Origin: CAYWBI01 sp964456445
GTDB taxonomy: Bacteria; Calditrichota; Calditrichia; Calditrichales; J004
Direction of reading: 5' to 3'
NCBI GenBank assembly: GCA_964456445.1
Contig: CAYWBI010000165.1
Coordinates: 1-8,391 of the forward strand
Length of the DNA stretch: 8,391 bases
Within the stretch, counting starts at the first letter, position 1; each line of letters opens with the position of its first letter. The notes below the pieces were generated by a model. The model did no database searches and was not told where the DNA came from. It saw nothing but the letters and a program-made list of their open reading frames with translations. The position numbers and the translations under genes were made by a program. Shown in pieces: positions 1 through 7,621 of the stretch.

Positions 1-1
1 A

Positions 2-754
2 ATTGCCGGCTGGCTGGCGCCTTTTCCACAGGATGCAGGCAATGTGATGCATTTTGAAACCCGGCTGCTTGTTCCATCGATTCACCATTTGTTTGGAACG
101 GATTCATTGGGGCGGGATATTTTTTCCCTGGTTTTATTTGGCGCGCGTTTATCTCTGCTTGCGGCGATTGGTGTGGTGGGCATTGCCTTGTTAATTGGCA
201 TGCCACTGGGCTTGGTGGCGGGCTTTAAAGGCCGGTTGGCAGATGATTTAATTATGCGTACTTGTGATGTTTTTTTGGCCTTTCCGCCATTGTTATTACC
301 AGTCATATTGGCCGCGGCCCTGGGCCCTAATTTGCGGAATGCCATTATTGCCGTTGCTGTTTCTTGGTTTCCATGGTACACACGAATTTTACGGGCACAG
401 GTCTTGGTGGTACGGCAACTGCCCTATGTAACAGCCGCTAAAACCGCCGGGGCTTCGGAGTTTTATATTGTATTAAAGCATGTCTTGCCCAATAGCCTTG
501 CGCCGGTTTTGGTACAGGCAACGTTGGATATGGGCTATGCTATTCTTGCCGTGGCCGGTCTAAGCTTTATAGGATTTGGCGCCCGGCCGCCGGCCATTGA
601 GTGGGGATTAATGATCACGGCATCACGGGCTACTTTTTTAGATTACTGGTGGACGGCTTTTTTTCCGGGGCTGGCGCTTTTTATAACGGTTTTTGCTTTT
701 AACCTGAGTGGTGAGGCGCTTCGCAGCCGGTTGTTGAAGGGCGGGCATGTATGA
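2..754 (+). CDS. Peptide/nickel-type ABC transporter permease, DppC/OppC family (5' partial)
   Basis: This is an inner-membrane permease subunit of a peptide/opine/nickel-type ABC importer; it would pair with a DppB-like permease and the two ATPases downstream. The frame is open from base 2 with no stop, so the gene begins outside the window. The codons before the first possible internal starts (GTG 44, ATG 47) still read like family sequence (WLAPFPQDAG), so those are not the true start. About 250 residues are visible against roughly 280-300 for the family, so mainly the first membrane helix is missing. Visible landmarks are the FGTDSLGRDIFS segment (bases 92-127) and the EAA loop that docks on the ATPases (bases 425-493, YVTAAKTAGAS followed by KHVLPN). 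About five hydrophobic segments and the usual LSGEALRSRL end are also present. The stop overlaps the next start by ATGA. The substrate (oligopeptide, dipeptide, metal chelate or other) cannot be told from the permease. Confidence 0.95.
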   Translation: MAGWLAPFPQDAGNVMHFETRLLVPSIHHLFGTDSLGRDIFSLVLFGARLSLLAAIGVVGIALLIGMPLGLVAGFKGRLADDLIMRTCDVFLAFPPLLLPVILAAALGPNLRNAIIAVAVSWFPWYTRILRAQVLVVRQLPYVTAAKTAGASEFYIVLKHVLPNSLAPVLVQATLDMGYAILAVAGLSFIGFGARPPAIEWGLMITASRATFLDYWWTAFFPGLALFITVFAFNLSGEALRSRLLKGGHV

Positions 755-1716
755 ACAACGCCGTATTGTCCATAGAAAAATTATCGGTAAAGGCCGGGAC
801 GATAACCCTGCTGGATGATATTTCCATGCATCTGTATAAGGGTCGTACATTGGGTATCCTTGGTGAAAGCGGAAGCGGGAAATCAATGACGGCCTGGGCC
901 GTGCTTGGATTGCTGCCAAAAGGCGTACGGGTGGCAGAGGGTAAAATAATTTTTGCAGAAAAGAATCTGTTATCCTTGTCCGCCCGGCAAATGGAAGCCA
1001 TCCGCGGGCGGCGAATAGCCATGATTTTTCAGGATCCGCGGGCGGCGCTTAACCCGGTGCAAACCATCGGACGGCAAATGGATGAAGTATTGCGCGCTCA
1101 TTTTTCGGAACCCCGGAAGGTTCGCATAGAACGGGCCGGTCATTTTTTAAATGAAGTTGAACTAACCGAAAACAAGCGTATTCTTGCGGCGTACCCACAT
1201 CAGCTTAGCGGGGGAATGTTACAGCGTGTATTGATTGGGATGGCTTTAAGCCTGGAGCCGGAATTGCTGATAGCCGACGAACCTACCACGGCCCTTGATG
1301 CACTGATCCGGGTACAGATTATTGAATTGCTGGAAAAAATACGAGCCAAAAATGCCATGGCGTTGATGGTAATTTCGCATAACCTGGATGTAATTGCACG
1401 TCTGGCGGATGATGCCCTTGTGATGTATGGTGGCAGAGTAGCGGAATATGCACCTGTAAAAAAAATTGTGGATGATCCCAAACATCCTTATACCCGGGCT
1501 CTTCTCAATGCCCGTCCTGGGTTGGGAAAGGTAGGGAAACGACTATATTCTGTTCCGGGAACGCCGCCCGCGGCCGGGGCCTATATGGAGCGTTGTAAGT
1601 TTGAACCGCGATGTGAACGCGCCATGCCGCAATGTGCTGTGGCGGTACCACGTTTGCAGAATATAGAAAATGGAAAAACCGCTTGTTTTTTATATACGGA
1701 AAATCAAAATGGATAA
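751..1716 (+). CDS. Peptide-type ABC transporter ATP-binding protein, DppD/OppD family
   Basis: This is the first of two cytoplasmic ATPases that power the importer. All nucleotide-binding motifs are intact: Walker A GESGSGKS at residues 38-45, Q-loop Gln94 in IFQDPRAALNP, signature LSGGMLQR at 152-159, Walker B LLIADE ending at Glu177, the D-loop ALD at 181-183, and switch His210 in VISH. The C-terminal oligopeptide-transporter extension is present (HPYTRALLNARP near 245-256). It is followed by four cysteines at 282, 288, 295 and 312. This matches the Cys-rich tail of DppD/OppD proteins, reported in some members to bind an iron-sulfur cluster. At 321 residues the length is normal for the family. 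The start ATG at 751 overlaps the permease stop (ATGA), with a purine-rich GAAGGGCGGG just upstream, so translation is probably coupled. Membership is secure; the opp/dpp/nik subfamily is not resolved. Confidence 0.96.
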   Translation: MNNAVLSIEKLSVKAGTITLLDDISMHLYKGRTLGILGESGSGKSMTAWAVLGLLPKGVRVAEGKIIFAEKNLLSLSARQMEAIRGRRIAMIFQDPRAALNPVQTIGRQMDEVLRAHFSEPRKVRIERAGHFLNEVELTENKRILAAYPHQLSGGMLQRVLIGMALSLEPELLIADEPTTALDALIRVQIIELLEKIRAKNAMALMVISHNLDVIARLADDALVMYGGRVAEYAPVKKIVDDPKHPYTRALLNARPGLGKVGKRLYSVPGTPPAAGAYMERCKFEPRCERAMPQCAVAVPRLQNIENGKTACFLYTENQNG

Positions 1717-2476
1717 AAAGAAATCCATCTTATTAAAAGCAGAAAGACTGACACAGGTTTATGGCAGGGGACGGCACACCGTTGATGTTGTAAAAACTGC
1801 GTCCTTTGATGTTTTTGCGGGTGAAACCCTGGCTGTGGCCGGGGAGTCCGGCGCCGGTAAATCCACATTACTCCGGCTACTTACAGCCCGGGAAAAACCC
1901 TTGTCCGGGCGGGTATGGTTTAATGGTGAGCTTTTAAATAAAATGAAGAATTTAAAATCATATTATCAAAAAATAGGCATTGTTTTTCAACAACCGCGGT
2001 TATCCTTTGATCCGAGATGGAATTTATTCCGTTCCCTTGAAGAGCCGCTTGTGCTAACCCATAAGGGCTCATCGAAAAAACGCCGTGAAGTCGTTGTTGA
2101 AACAGCGGCCAGGGTAGGTTTGGAAGAAAGTCTGCTGGATTCTCATCCGGCTCAGTTAAGTGGCGGCCAGTTACAACGAGCAGCCATTGCCCGCGCAATA
2201 ATGCTTAAACCGGCGTTGGTTTTTCTGGATGAACCAACCGCGGCGCTTGATGTTTCCATCCAGGCCCAGATATTAAATTTATTAAAAGACTTACAGGAAC
2301 ATGATGGCCTTACCTATATCATCGTTTCGCATGATATCTCTGTTTTGGCCTGGCTGGCACAACGAATGATTATCCTGAAAGACGGGCAAATTGTAGAAGA
2401 AAACAGGGTCGATCAAATTTTGGCCAGCCCGAAAGCAGACTATACGCGGACACTTTTAAATGCGGTAATAATTTGA
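1709..2476 (+). CDS. Peptide-type ABC transporter ATP-binding protein, DppF/OppF/NikE family (short form)
   Basis: This is the second ATPase of the importer, expected to form a heterodimer with the preceding one. Counting from ATG 1709 it has 255 residues. Walker A GESGAGKS lies at 45-52, Q-loop Gln94 in VFQQPRLSFDPR, signature LSGGQLQR at 150-157, Walker B LVFLDE ending at Glu175, D-loop ALD, and His208 in IVSHD. It ends soon after the family's YTRTLLNA segment. It therefore lacks the roughly 60-residue Cys-containing tail of typical DppF/OppF, as in the shorter NikE proteins. ATG 1709 is preferred because it has a GGA 8 bases upstream and overlaps the previous gene by 8 bases (ATGGATAA). 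An in-frame ATG at 1670 would add 13 residues deep inside the upstream gene and has no better ribosome site. Function is secure; the exact start is fairly sure. Confidence 0.93.
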   Translation: MDKKKSILLKAERLTQVYGRGRHTVDVVKTASFDVFAGETLAVAGESGAGKSTLLRLLTAREKPLSGRVWFNGELLNKMKNLKSYYQKIGIVFQQPRLSFDPRWNLFRSLEEPLVLTHKGSSKKRREVVVETAARVGLEESLLDSHPAQLSGGQLQRAAIARAIMLKPALVFLDEPTAALDVSIQAQILNLLKDLQEHDGLTYIIVSHDISVLAWLAQRMIILKDGQIVEENRVDQILASPKADYTRTLLNAVII

Positions 2477-2501
2477 AAATAACAATGAAGACGGAGAAAA
2501 T

Positions 2502-3374
2502 ATGAACCGTAAATTTGCCATCGCCGGGGTGCAGATGTACGTACACCAAAATGATATGGAGCGAAATCTGCAAAACATGCGGGATTCCGTGGCCTTTATT
2601 GCCCAGGCTTATCCTTTTGCGGAAATGATTCTGTTCAGTGAATTATGTTTGTACGGATCACCTTTTCCCGCCTGGAAAAAAAAGGCAGAAGTGATCCCCG
2701 GGCTATTAACGGGACAGTTGTGTGCTTTGGCCAAAAAGTATGGTAAATGGTTGATTCCCGGCTCTTTATACGAAAAGGACGGTGCACATATTTACAATAC
2801 GGCTGTGGCCATTGATCCTCAGGGAAATATAAAAGCAAAATACCGCAAACTTTTCCCCTGGCAGCCCTTGGAAGAAACGACCCCCGGCGATGAATTTTGT
2901 GTGTTTGATGTACCGGGCGCCGGTCGTTTTGGATTATGTATCTGTTACGATATGTGGTTTCCTGAGGTATGCAGGACATTGGCCTGGATGGGCGCCGAGG
3001 TAATTCTGCATCCCACCATGACGGCCTCTGCGGATAGGGCGCAGGAAACGATATTGGCCAGGGCAAATGCTATTTTTAACCAGTTTTATTTTATTGATGT
3101 CAATGGTACGGGTTTTGGCGGAAACGGCCGTTCCCTGATGGCCGACCCGAATGGGCGGATTCTGCAATCGGTGGAAACCGAATCAGCGGTTATGATTGAA
3201 GCGCTTGACATGGATCTGGTTAAAACCACACGGGAATATGGGACTGCCGGTGTTTCTCAGATTTTAAAACAATTTAAGTCGTATCAGGGCCATTTTCCCG
3301 TTTATGAACAAGGCATTCGCAAAGGCGCGGGTTTTAAAGATTTAAAAACGGTTTCTTTTCCAAAAAAAATTTAA
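2502..3374 (+). CDS. Carbon-nitrogen hydrolase (nitrilase superfamily), probable amidase
   Basis: This is a cytoplasmic enzyme predicted to hydrolyse a small amide to acid plus ammonia through a cysteine thioester. The triad is visible: Glu47 in ILFSELCLYG, Lys116 in YRKLFPW, and Cys148 in CICYDMWFPE. Glu124 in PWQPLEE adds a fourth conserved acid. The spacings Lys-8-Glu-24-Cys equal those recalled for aliphatic amidase AmiE (K134, E142, C166), and the YRK..PW.P.E....PGD context is AmiE-like. N-carbamoylputrescine amidases usually have a different segment here. At 290 residues it is shorter than AmiE (about 345) and near the size of omega-amidases and DavA-type 5-aminovaleramide amidases. It begins 25 bases after the transporter genes with GGAG (2493-2496) five bases before ATG. 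The following aminotransferase suggests the product is an omega-amino acid. A beta-ureidopropionase role is a less favoured alternative. Superfamily sure, substrate unknown. Confidence 0.9.
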   Translation: MNRKFAIAGVQMYVHQNDMERNLQNMRDSVAFIAQAYPFAEMILFSELCLYGSPFPAWKKKAEVIPGLLTGQLCALAKKYGKWLIPGSLYEKDGAHIYNTAVAIDPQGNIKAKYRKLFPWQPLEETTPGDEFCVFDVPGAGRFGLCICYDMWFPEVCRTLAWMGAEVILHPTMTASADRAQETILARANAIFNQFYFIDVNGTGFGGNGRSLMADPNGRILQSVETESAVMIEALDMDLVKTTREYGTAGVSQILKQFKSYQGHFPVYEQGIRKGAGFKDLKTVSFPKKI

Positions 3375-3407
3375 AAACAGGTTTTATAAATCCAGCGAGG
3401 TACAATC

Positions 3408-4715
3408 ATGATAAATACCGATATTTCAACCCAACTACAGGATGCCCGTATCAAAGCCATTCCGCGCGCGCCATTCCATGTAACGCCGCTCGCTGTGGAG
3501 CGTGCGGCCGGCGCCCTTGTTTGGGATACGGATGGAAATGAATACATTGATTTTGCAGGCGGTATTGGTACGTTGAACGCAGGTCATTGTCCGGAAACGG
3601 TGCTGCGGGCCATTCGCGAGCAAAGTGAAAAATATATCCATACCTGTTTTAATGTAATGATGTACGAACCCTATATACGACTGGCAGAACGCATAAATCA
3701 GCTTACTCCGGGAATGTTCGAAAAAAAGTCCTTATTTTTTAACAGTGGCGCCGAAGCGGTGGAAAATGCCATAAAAATTGCGCGTTCCGCCACCGGAAGG
3801 GATGCCGTGATTTGTTTTGACCACGCGTTTCATGGCCGCACCTTGCTGACCATGACGCTAACAGCAAAGGAAAAGCCTTATAAAGAAGGGTTCGGGCCCT
3901 TTGCACCGGAAATCTATCGCGCGGCCTATCCTTATCCTTACCGCATGCCGGAATGTTTTGCGCAGCCGGAGGATCCCCAAACATATTTTGATTATTTTGA
4001 TGAATTTTTCCGCACACAGGTTGCCGGGGAAAAAGTGGCTGCGATTATTATTGAACCTGTGATGGGCGAAGGTGGTTTTATCGTTCCGCCAAAAGCATTT
4101 TTACCGGCCTTAAAACAAATTTGTGAAGAAAAAGGAATCGTTTTTATTGCCGATGAAATTCAAAGTGGATTTTGCCGGACGGGTAAAATGTTTGCCATAG
4201 AGCATTTTGGGGTTGAGCCCGATTTGATGGTGCTAGGTAAGTCGCTGGCTTCGGGTATGCCGCTTAGCGCTGTTTGCGGACGAAGTGATTTAATGGAGGC
4301 GCCTCAGGTTGGCGGACTGGGCGGTACATATTCCGGTAATCCCGTAGCTTGCGCTGCCGCCCTGGCAACAATCGATATTTATGAACGGGAAAACCTTGCC
4401 GAGCGTGCTGCAGAATTGGGCAAACAATTAACCGGTTTTTGGCGGGACCGGCAAAAGGAATATTCAGTTATCGGTGATGTAAGAGCCCTTGGCGCCATGG
4501 TGGGTGTGGAATTTGTAAAAGATGCTGCATCCCGGGAGCCCAATCCGCAACGGGTGGCGGCTATTGTGAAAGAAAGTTATCGACATGGATTGATTAGCAT
4601 GTCGGCGGGAACCTATGGCAATGTTTTACGCGCATTGATGCCCCTGGTAATTACCGACAAGCAGATGACGCGCGCTCTAAGCATCCTGGGCGATATTTTG
4701 GAGATTACGGAATGA
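3408..4715 (+). CDS. gabT: Class III PLP aminotransferase, 4-aminobutyrate (GABA) aminotransferase type
   Basis: This enzyme is predicted to move the terminal amino group of an omega-amino acid (GABA, 5-aminovalerate or beta-alanine) to 2-oxoglutarate, giving a semialdehyde and glutamate. Fold-type I landmarks are complete: phosphate-binding SGAEA at 113-117, FHGRT at 141-145, IIEPVMGEGG around Glu216, and Asp249 in IADEIQSG. Schiff-base Lys278 lies in LGKSLASGMPLS, and GGTYSGNP starts at 305. Arg144, Glu216 and Arg408 (in YGNVLRALMPL) occupy places corresponding to the residues that bind the substrate carboxylates and gate 2-oxoglutarate in E. coli GabT, so the GABA-AT subgroup fits better than ornithine or acetylornithine enzymes. 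At 435 residues the length is normal. GAGG (3397-3400) lies seven bases before ATG. The 3' end overlaps the next start by ATGA. The symbol is family-level; davT is equally possible given the amidase and ALDH beside it. Confidence 0.92.
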   Translation: MINTDISTQLQDARIKAIPRAPFHVTPLAVERAAGALVWDTDGNEYIDFAGGIGTLNAGHCPETVLRAIREQSEKYIHTCFNVMMYEPYIRLAERINQLTPGMFEKKSLFFNSGAEAVENAIKIARSATGRDAVICFDHAFHGRTLLTMTLTAKEKPYKEGFGPFAPEIYRAAYPYPYRMPECFAQPEDPQTYFDYFDEFFRTQVAGEKVAAIIIEPVMGEGGFIVPPKAFLPALKQICEEKGIVFIADEIQSGFCRTGKMFAIEHFGVEPDLMVLGKSLASGMPLSAVCGRSDLMEAPQVGGLGGTYSGNPVACAAALATIDIYERENLAERAAELGKQLTGFWRDRQKEYSVIGDVRALGAMVGVEFVKDAASREPNPQRVAAIVKESYRHGLISMSAGTYGNVLRALMPLVITDKQMTRALSILGDILEITE

Positions 4716-6151
4716 TGAACCGTTTCGTTATTATATTGGTTGTTTTTTTTTCTGCTATCGGGTTATGGGGCCAAAACACAAAACCTTTTCTGGAAATACA
4801 GCCCTATGTACCGCCTGCGGATGAACAATATCCCATTCATGCATCCGTGGATCATTATTATCCAACACAAACATCCAATTATCTGTTTATCCGGCTGGAT
4901 GGCGATAGCGTAACCAGTACCGACCCGCCGGCCATAACCTGTATTGGCGGCCAAACGTGCTATGATGGACACAGCGGGGCGGATATCTGGATGCCCAAGA
5001 GCATTGCGCTTTTGGCTGCCGCTCCGGGAACGGTTGTTTGGGCCAGGTTTGAACCGGGGGTTTCGCCTTGTCCCAACGGTCATCCGCCTAACGGGGATTT
5101 GGGCGTGGTTATTATCGATCATCATAACGGGTATTATTCCACCTATTTACATATGAACCCGCCTTTGACTGTAAGCGAGGGCATGCAGGTATCAACAGGC
5201 GATACCATCGGTTATTGCGGTGATAGCGGTTGCGCCGGTGTTCCTCATATCCATTTTGAGATTCGTAAAGACGCTTATTTTTTTGATCAGGATAAAAGCT
5301 GGGTCGTCGATCCATATGGCTGGTGGGGTACAACGGTAGATCCTATAAAAAACTTACGTAATAACAGCAGTATTTGGCTATGGAAATCGGCGGAACTGAT
5401 TGATGACGGAGATAATGGTTTTGCCCGTTTTTATGGTCCGGATTGGCAACGGTTGAGTAGTGGATATAACAACGATGCCTGGACTGTTCCGGCGGTTTTA
5501 CCTGGTAAGCAAAGCAGGCATTTTGCCATGTGGGTTCCGGAATTGCCCGAAGATGCCTTCTATGATATTCAGGTTTTTATACCCGCGGTTTCCGGCGCCA
5601 TAAATAAGGCTTCCTATGAACTGTATATCCGGCAGCTGGGGGGAACAGCTAAAAAACAAATCATTACCGCGCCGCAGGATTCTATAACGAATGCTTTTTT
5701 TACCATCGCCTCGCTCCGGCTTCCACGCGGTGCAAACTGCGCTCTTATCCTGAGAGACGTGGTTGCGGAAGGTGCCATAGGAAGCCGGGTACTATTTGAT
5801 GCGGTTCGTTTTCATAAAAATGTAATGGCCCTGGATAAAAACAATTCCTTATATCCGCAAAAAATGAACCTGGATGTGATGCCGAATCAGCCTAATCCGG
5901 TTGATGTTGGACATGAAGGAACCTCCTTTGTTTTTAAGCTGCAGCGGTCACAGCGGGTTAAAGTGCGAATAATGAATATACTGGGACAAACGGTACGGAT
6001 TTTAGATGCCGGCTTGTTATCGGCGGGCCGCCACGCACTTCTTTGGGATGGCGCCGGCGATTTTTCCCGCTCATTGCCTCAGGGTATCTATTTTTATACC
6101 GTTAAAGCCGGTAATGAACAAATCACAAAAAAACTTTTATTGATTCGATAA
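4712..6151 (+). CDS. Secreted M23 metallopeptidase with golvesin-like and C-terminal sorting-type domains
   Basis: This is a predicted exported protein of 479 residues. Residues 3-19 form a hydrophobic signal peptide, with likely cleavage near Gly20 and no lipobox Cys. Residues about 80-185 are an M23 (LytM-like) zinc peptidase. The ligands are His87 and Asp91 (HSGAD) and His181 in PHIHFEI; His147 in TYLHM and His179 complete the catalytic set. Cysteines at 77, 83, 120, 169 and 174 could form disulfides. Residues about 225-370 resemble a golvesin-type beta domain (ELIDDGDNGF, AMWVPELP, then VLFDAVRFH). Residues about 390-479 are a FlgD/type A sorting-like domain (NILGQTV, LPQGIYFYTV, KKLLLI), as on outer-membrane-secreted proteins of FCB bacteria. 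The family usually cuts peptidoglycan cross-links or glycyl peptides. ATG 4712 overlaps the aminotransferase stop, with GGAG eight bases upstream; ATG 4715 is an alternative. It is an odd member of a catabolic operon. The domain reading is strong for M23 and fair for the rest. Confidence 0.9.
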   Translation: MMNRFVIILVVFFSAIGLWGQNTKPFLEIQPYVPPADEQYPIHASVDHYYPTQTSNYLFIRLDGDSVTSTDPPAITCIGGQTCYDGHSGADIWMPKSIALLAAAPGTVVWARFEPGVSPCPNGHPPNGDLGVVIIDHHNGYYSTYLHMNPPLTVSEGMQVSTGDTIGYCGDSGCAGVPHIHFEIRKDAYFFDQDKSWVVDPYGWWGTTVDPIKNLRNNSSIWLWKSAELIDDGDNGFARFYGPDWQRLSSGYNNDAWTVPAVLPGKQSRHFAMWVPELPEDAFYDIQVFIPAVSGAINKASYELYIRQLGGTAKKQIITAPQDSITNAFFTIASLRLPRGANCALILRDVVAEGAIGSRVLFDAVRFHKNVMALDKNNSLYPQKMNLDVMPNQPNPVDVGHEGTSFVFKLQRSQRVKVRIMNILGQTVRILDAGLLSAGRHALLWDGAGDFSRSLPQGIYFYTVKAGNEQITKKLLLIR

Positions 6152-6182
6152 ACATAAAATTTAAAGAACAGCGTTTATTGTT

Positions 6183-6188
6183 AGGAGG
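6183..6188 (+). promoter_or_regulatory. Strong Shine-Dalgarno AGGAGG before the aldehyde dehydrogenase
   Basis: A full AGGAGG lies four bases before ATG 6193 and seven before ATG 6196. It rules out the in-frame TTG at 6178, which is upstream of it. It is the best ribosome site in the window and could raise output of this gene over its neighbours. Confidence 0.85.
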
Positions 6189-6192
6189 TAAA

Positions 6193-7617
6193 ATGATGTA
6201 CACATATAAAATGTTTATTGGCGGTGAATGGATTACGGGCGAAAAAACGGCTGAAGTCCGCAATCCATATAATGACGATGTATTGGGTGCCTTGCCCCAG
6301 GCAAGCCCGGCGCAGGTGGAACGCGCCGTTGCCCACGCTTTTGCCCATCGTTCACTAATGGCCGAGATGCCCATTCACCGGCGGGCGGCTATCCTGGAAA
6401 AAACAGCTCTGCTTTTGGCGGACAACAAGGAAAAGATGGTGCGATCGATGATCCTGGAATCCGGGAAGCCGCGCAAATGGGCCGAGGGCGAGGTAAAACG
6501 CGGTATGGAAAATCTAAAATTTGCAGCCGAGGCTTGCAAATCCATCCATGGTGAAACGGTTCCCATGGATGCCTCCGTCGGTTCGGAGGGACGTTTAGGG
6601 TTTTGGATGCGTGTTCCCGTTGGCGTGGTAGCAGCCATTCCCCCCTTTAATTTTCCGCTTAACCTGGTCATCCATAAGCTGGCACCGGCCATTGCCGCGG
6701 GAAATACAGTCGTGCTTAAACCGGCTTCTAATACGCCCGGTTCGTCACAAATATTGGTGGAATTGTTATTAGAAGCAGGCTTGCCGCAGGATGCGGTACA
6801 ACTGGTGTATGGCAATGGTTCTCAGGTTGGCGCGGCAATCGTAAAGGATGAACGGGTTGCAAAAATTACTTTTACCGGAAGCCCGGCCGTAGGCAAATAT
6901 ATTACAAAGACGGCCGGTCTAAAAAAGATAACCCTGGAGCTTGGATCTAATTCCGGTGTGATTATTGACGCGGATGCCAATTTGGAACAGGTTGTTCCTA
7001 GGGTGGTAATTGGAAGCTTTGCTTTTTCCGGCCAGGTATGTATTTCCGTGCAGCGTATTTTTGTCCATCAAAAGATAAAGGATGCTTTTATTGAAAAATT
7101 TGTGCATGCAACACGTAGTCAAAAAATGGGGGATCCACTGGATGCGGCCACAGATATCGGGCCGGTCATTTCTGAAAATGAAGCCGTTCGTCTGGAAGCT
7201 TGGGTGCGGGAGGCCGAAGTACAAGGGGCAAAAGTACTGAATGGCGGTAAACACACCGGCAGCATGTTTGAACCAACGATACTGGTTGATGTTACTCCAC
7301 AAATGCAGGTGATGTGTCTTGAGGCCTTTGGCCCATTGGTCTCTGTTATTCCCTTCAACTCTTTTGAGCAGGCTGTTGAGATGGTGAATGATTCCGTTTT
7401 TGGATTGCAGGCCGGCGTTTTTACCCAAAATTACGGACATATGTTGCAAGCAATTAAAAAGCTGGATGTGGGTGGTGTTATGATCAACGATGTGCCAACC
7501 TATCGAGTGGACCAAATGCCCTACGGCGGCGTTAAGGATAGCGGTCTGGGACGGGAAGGCGCGCGTTTTGCTATTGAAGAAATGACCAACATTAAAATGA
7601 TCATGTTAAATGCTTGA
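6193..7617 (+). CDS. NAD(P)-dependent aldehyde dehydrogenase, probably acting on a semialdehyde
   Basis: This is an ALDH-superfamily enzyme that oxidises an aldehyde to its acid in the cytoplasm. Counted from ATG 6193 (474 residues), Asn153 is in PPFNFP, cofactor Lys176 in LKPASNTPGS, the coenzyme loop is FTGSPAVG, general base Glu249 is in LELGSNSG, nucleophile Cys283 in SGQVCISVQR, and Glu377 in EAFGP. All catalytic residues are present. GQVCISVQR is typical of the lactaldehyde/SSADH-like branch rather than E. coli GabD, which has two closely spaced cysteines there. By position after an amidase and a GABA-type aminotransferase, the substrate is probably succinate, glutarate or malonate semialdehyde; this is inference. 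The start is set by AGGAGG: ATG 6193 or 6196 (optimal spacing), differing by one Met. The 41-base gap from the peptidase has no terminator, so co-transcription is likely. The enzyme class is secure. Confidence 0.94.
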   Translation: MMYTYKMFIGGEWITGEKTAEVRNPYNDDVLGALPQASPAQVERAVAHAFAHRSLMAEMPIHRRAAILEKTALLLADNKEKMVRSMILESGKPRKWAEGEVKRGMENLKFAAEACKSIHGETVPMDASVGSEGRLGFWMRVPVGVVAAIPPFNFPLNLVIHKLAPAIAAGNTVVLKPASNTPGSSQILVELLLEAGLPQDAVQLVYGNGSQVGAAIVKDERVAKITFTGSPAVGKYITKTAGLKKITLELGSNSGVIIDADANLEQVVPRVVIGSFAFSGQVCISVQRIFVHQKIKDAFIEKFVHATRSQKMGDPLDAATDIGPVISENEAVRLEAWVREAEVQGAKVLNGGKHTGSMFEPTILVDVTPQMQVMCLEAFGPLVSVIPFNSFEQAVEMVNDSVFGLQAGVFTQNYGHMLQAIKKLDVGGVMINDVPTYRVDQMPYGGVKDSGLGREGARFAIEEMTNIKMIMLNA

Positions 7618-7621
7618 TTGC

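Noticed and set aside
1670..1708. Upstream in-frame ATG for the second ATPase
   Set aside because: It would overlap the first ATPase by 47 bases and add 13 residues unlike the family N-terminus; ATG 1709 has better spacing to a GGA and a usual short overlap.
2635..3066. Open frame on the minus strand (143 codons)
   Set aside because: It lies inside the amidase gene opposite its catalytic region and shows no recognisable domain; Pro/Arg-rich translation is typical of an antisense shadow.
3362..3369. Run of eight A just before the amidase stop, considered as a frameshift site
   Set aside because: The stop follows at once and the enzyme is already full-length with all motifs; no downstream frame continues a domain, so recoding would have no evident effect.
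6178..6192. TTG start for the aldehyde dehydrogenase
   Set aside because: The AGGAGG ribosome site is downstream of this codon, so the added residues would simply be the translated Shine-Dalgarno region.
6919..7515. Long open frame on the minus strand (198 codons)
   Set aside because: It lies wholly within the aldehyde dehydrogenase, whose catalytic motifs are intact; the translation is rich in His/Asn/Ile with no family pattern. It is a shadow frame.
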